Assembly (NCBI GenBank): GCA_963457665.1 | Contig: OY735201.1 | Location: 30,301,841-30,365,840, forward strand | Direction: 5' to 3' | Length of the DNA: 64,000 nt | Source of the DNA: Thysanoteuthis rhombus | Taxonomy: Eukaryota; Mollusca; Cephalopoda; Oegopsida; Thysanoteuthidae | Shown here: positions 63,895 through 64,000 of the stretch, in pieces | Position numbering within the stretch: the stretch's first letter is position 1 | How the letters are laid out: each line of letters starts with the position of its first letter | Notes under the pieces: generated by a model | What the model was told of the DNA's origin: nothing | The model's database searches: none | The model's input: only the letters and a program-made list of their open reading frames with translations | Program-made: the position numbers and the translations under genes

Positions 63895-64000
63895 ATCATC
63901 ATCATCAGTCTTTTATCGTCCGTCGTTGGACATAGACCTTCCCGACGATTCGCCACATTTGTCTATCATGGGCGTCACAGAGCCAGTATTTTCTGAATTC
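63895..64000 (-). mobile_element. RTE-like LINE 3' end, cut by the window edge
   Basis: (ATC)n at 63895-63906, then CAGTCTTTTATCGTCCGTCG, TTGGACATAGACCTTCCCGA, ATGGGCGTCACAGAGCCAGT. Same 3' end as at 22.06 and 12.39 kb. The frame reads FRKYWLCDAHDRQMW on the minus strand, so the copy continues to the right. Confidence 0.85.

Overview
The window is AT-rich (roughly one third G+C), repeat-dense DNA from an animal nuclear genome. I see no host gene that I can name, no rRNA or canonical tRNA gene, and no prokaryotic gene organisation. What can be recognised is retrotransposon and DNA-transposon wreckage: RTE-like LINEs with (GAT)n tails, Penelope-like elements (PLEs) with GIY-YIG endonuclease remnants, Tc1 and mariner transposases, tRNA-derived SINEs, MITE and foldback elements, diverged satellites, and many (TA)n, (CA)n, (GA)n and GATA-type microsatellites. 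This mix suggests an invertebrate metazoan. A mollusc or other lophotrochozoan is my guess, but nothing in the window fixes the taxon.

Layout. 1-8 kb: AT-rich DNA, one unusually long unassigned open frame (3.2-3.9 kb), and a cluster of inverted SINE copies around a (TA)n tract (6.8-7.4 kb). 8.8-10.3 kb: decayed PLE, minus strand. 12.4-14.05 kb: RTE-like LINE with an internal deletion, minus strand. 14.2-14.8 kb: C-terminal fragment of a different LINE. 14.86-16.85 kb: a striking minisatellite with two homogenised core sequences separated by (GA)n spacers. 17.47-18.69 kb: Tc1-like element with both terminal repeats. 19.6-25.4 kb: dispersed repeats, three RTE fragments (one 5'-inverted), hairpins. 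26.6-27.9 kb: foldback element abutting a MITE. 29.9-36.1 kb: inverted and tandem repeats, including a 2.4 kb foldback structure. 37.2-38.0 kb: mariner relic. 40.68-42.02 kb: TIR-bounded element without a recognisable transposase; 42.4-42.8 kb: second MITE copy. 45.0-46.2 and 49.3-49.9 kb: Tc1 C-terminus and two diverged satellites. 50-57 kb: PLE-rich region (three PLE-type copies), one of which is split by an RTE insertion with an 11-bp target-site duplication. 58.3-59.4 kb: a second LINE family copy with a twin-priming inversion. 60-64 kb: foldback-family copy, RTE remnants, a tRNA-Val-derived SINE, and the 3' end of another RTE at the window edge.

Nothing here forms a pathway or operon. 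The elements interact only as sequence: nested insertions, inverted pairs, and shared microsatellite tails. All transposon coding regions carry stops, frameshifts or deletions, so the window probably holds no autonomous element. Identifications rest on protein motifs read by eye, and no database search was run. Boundaries are approximate except where terminal repeats or duplications are stated.
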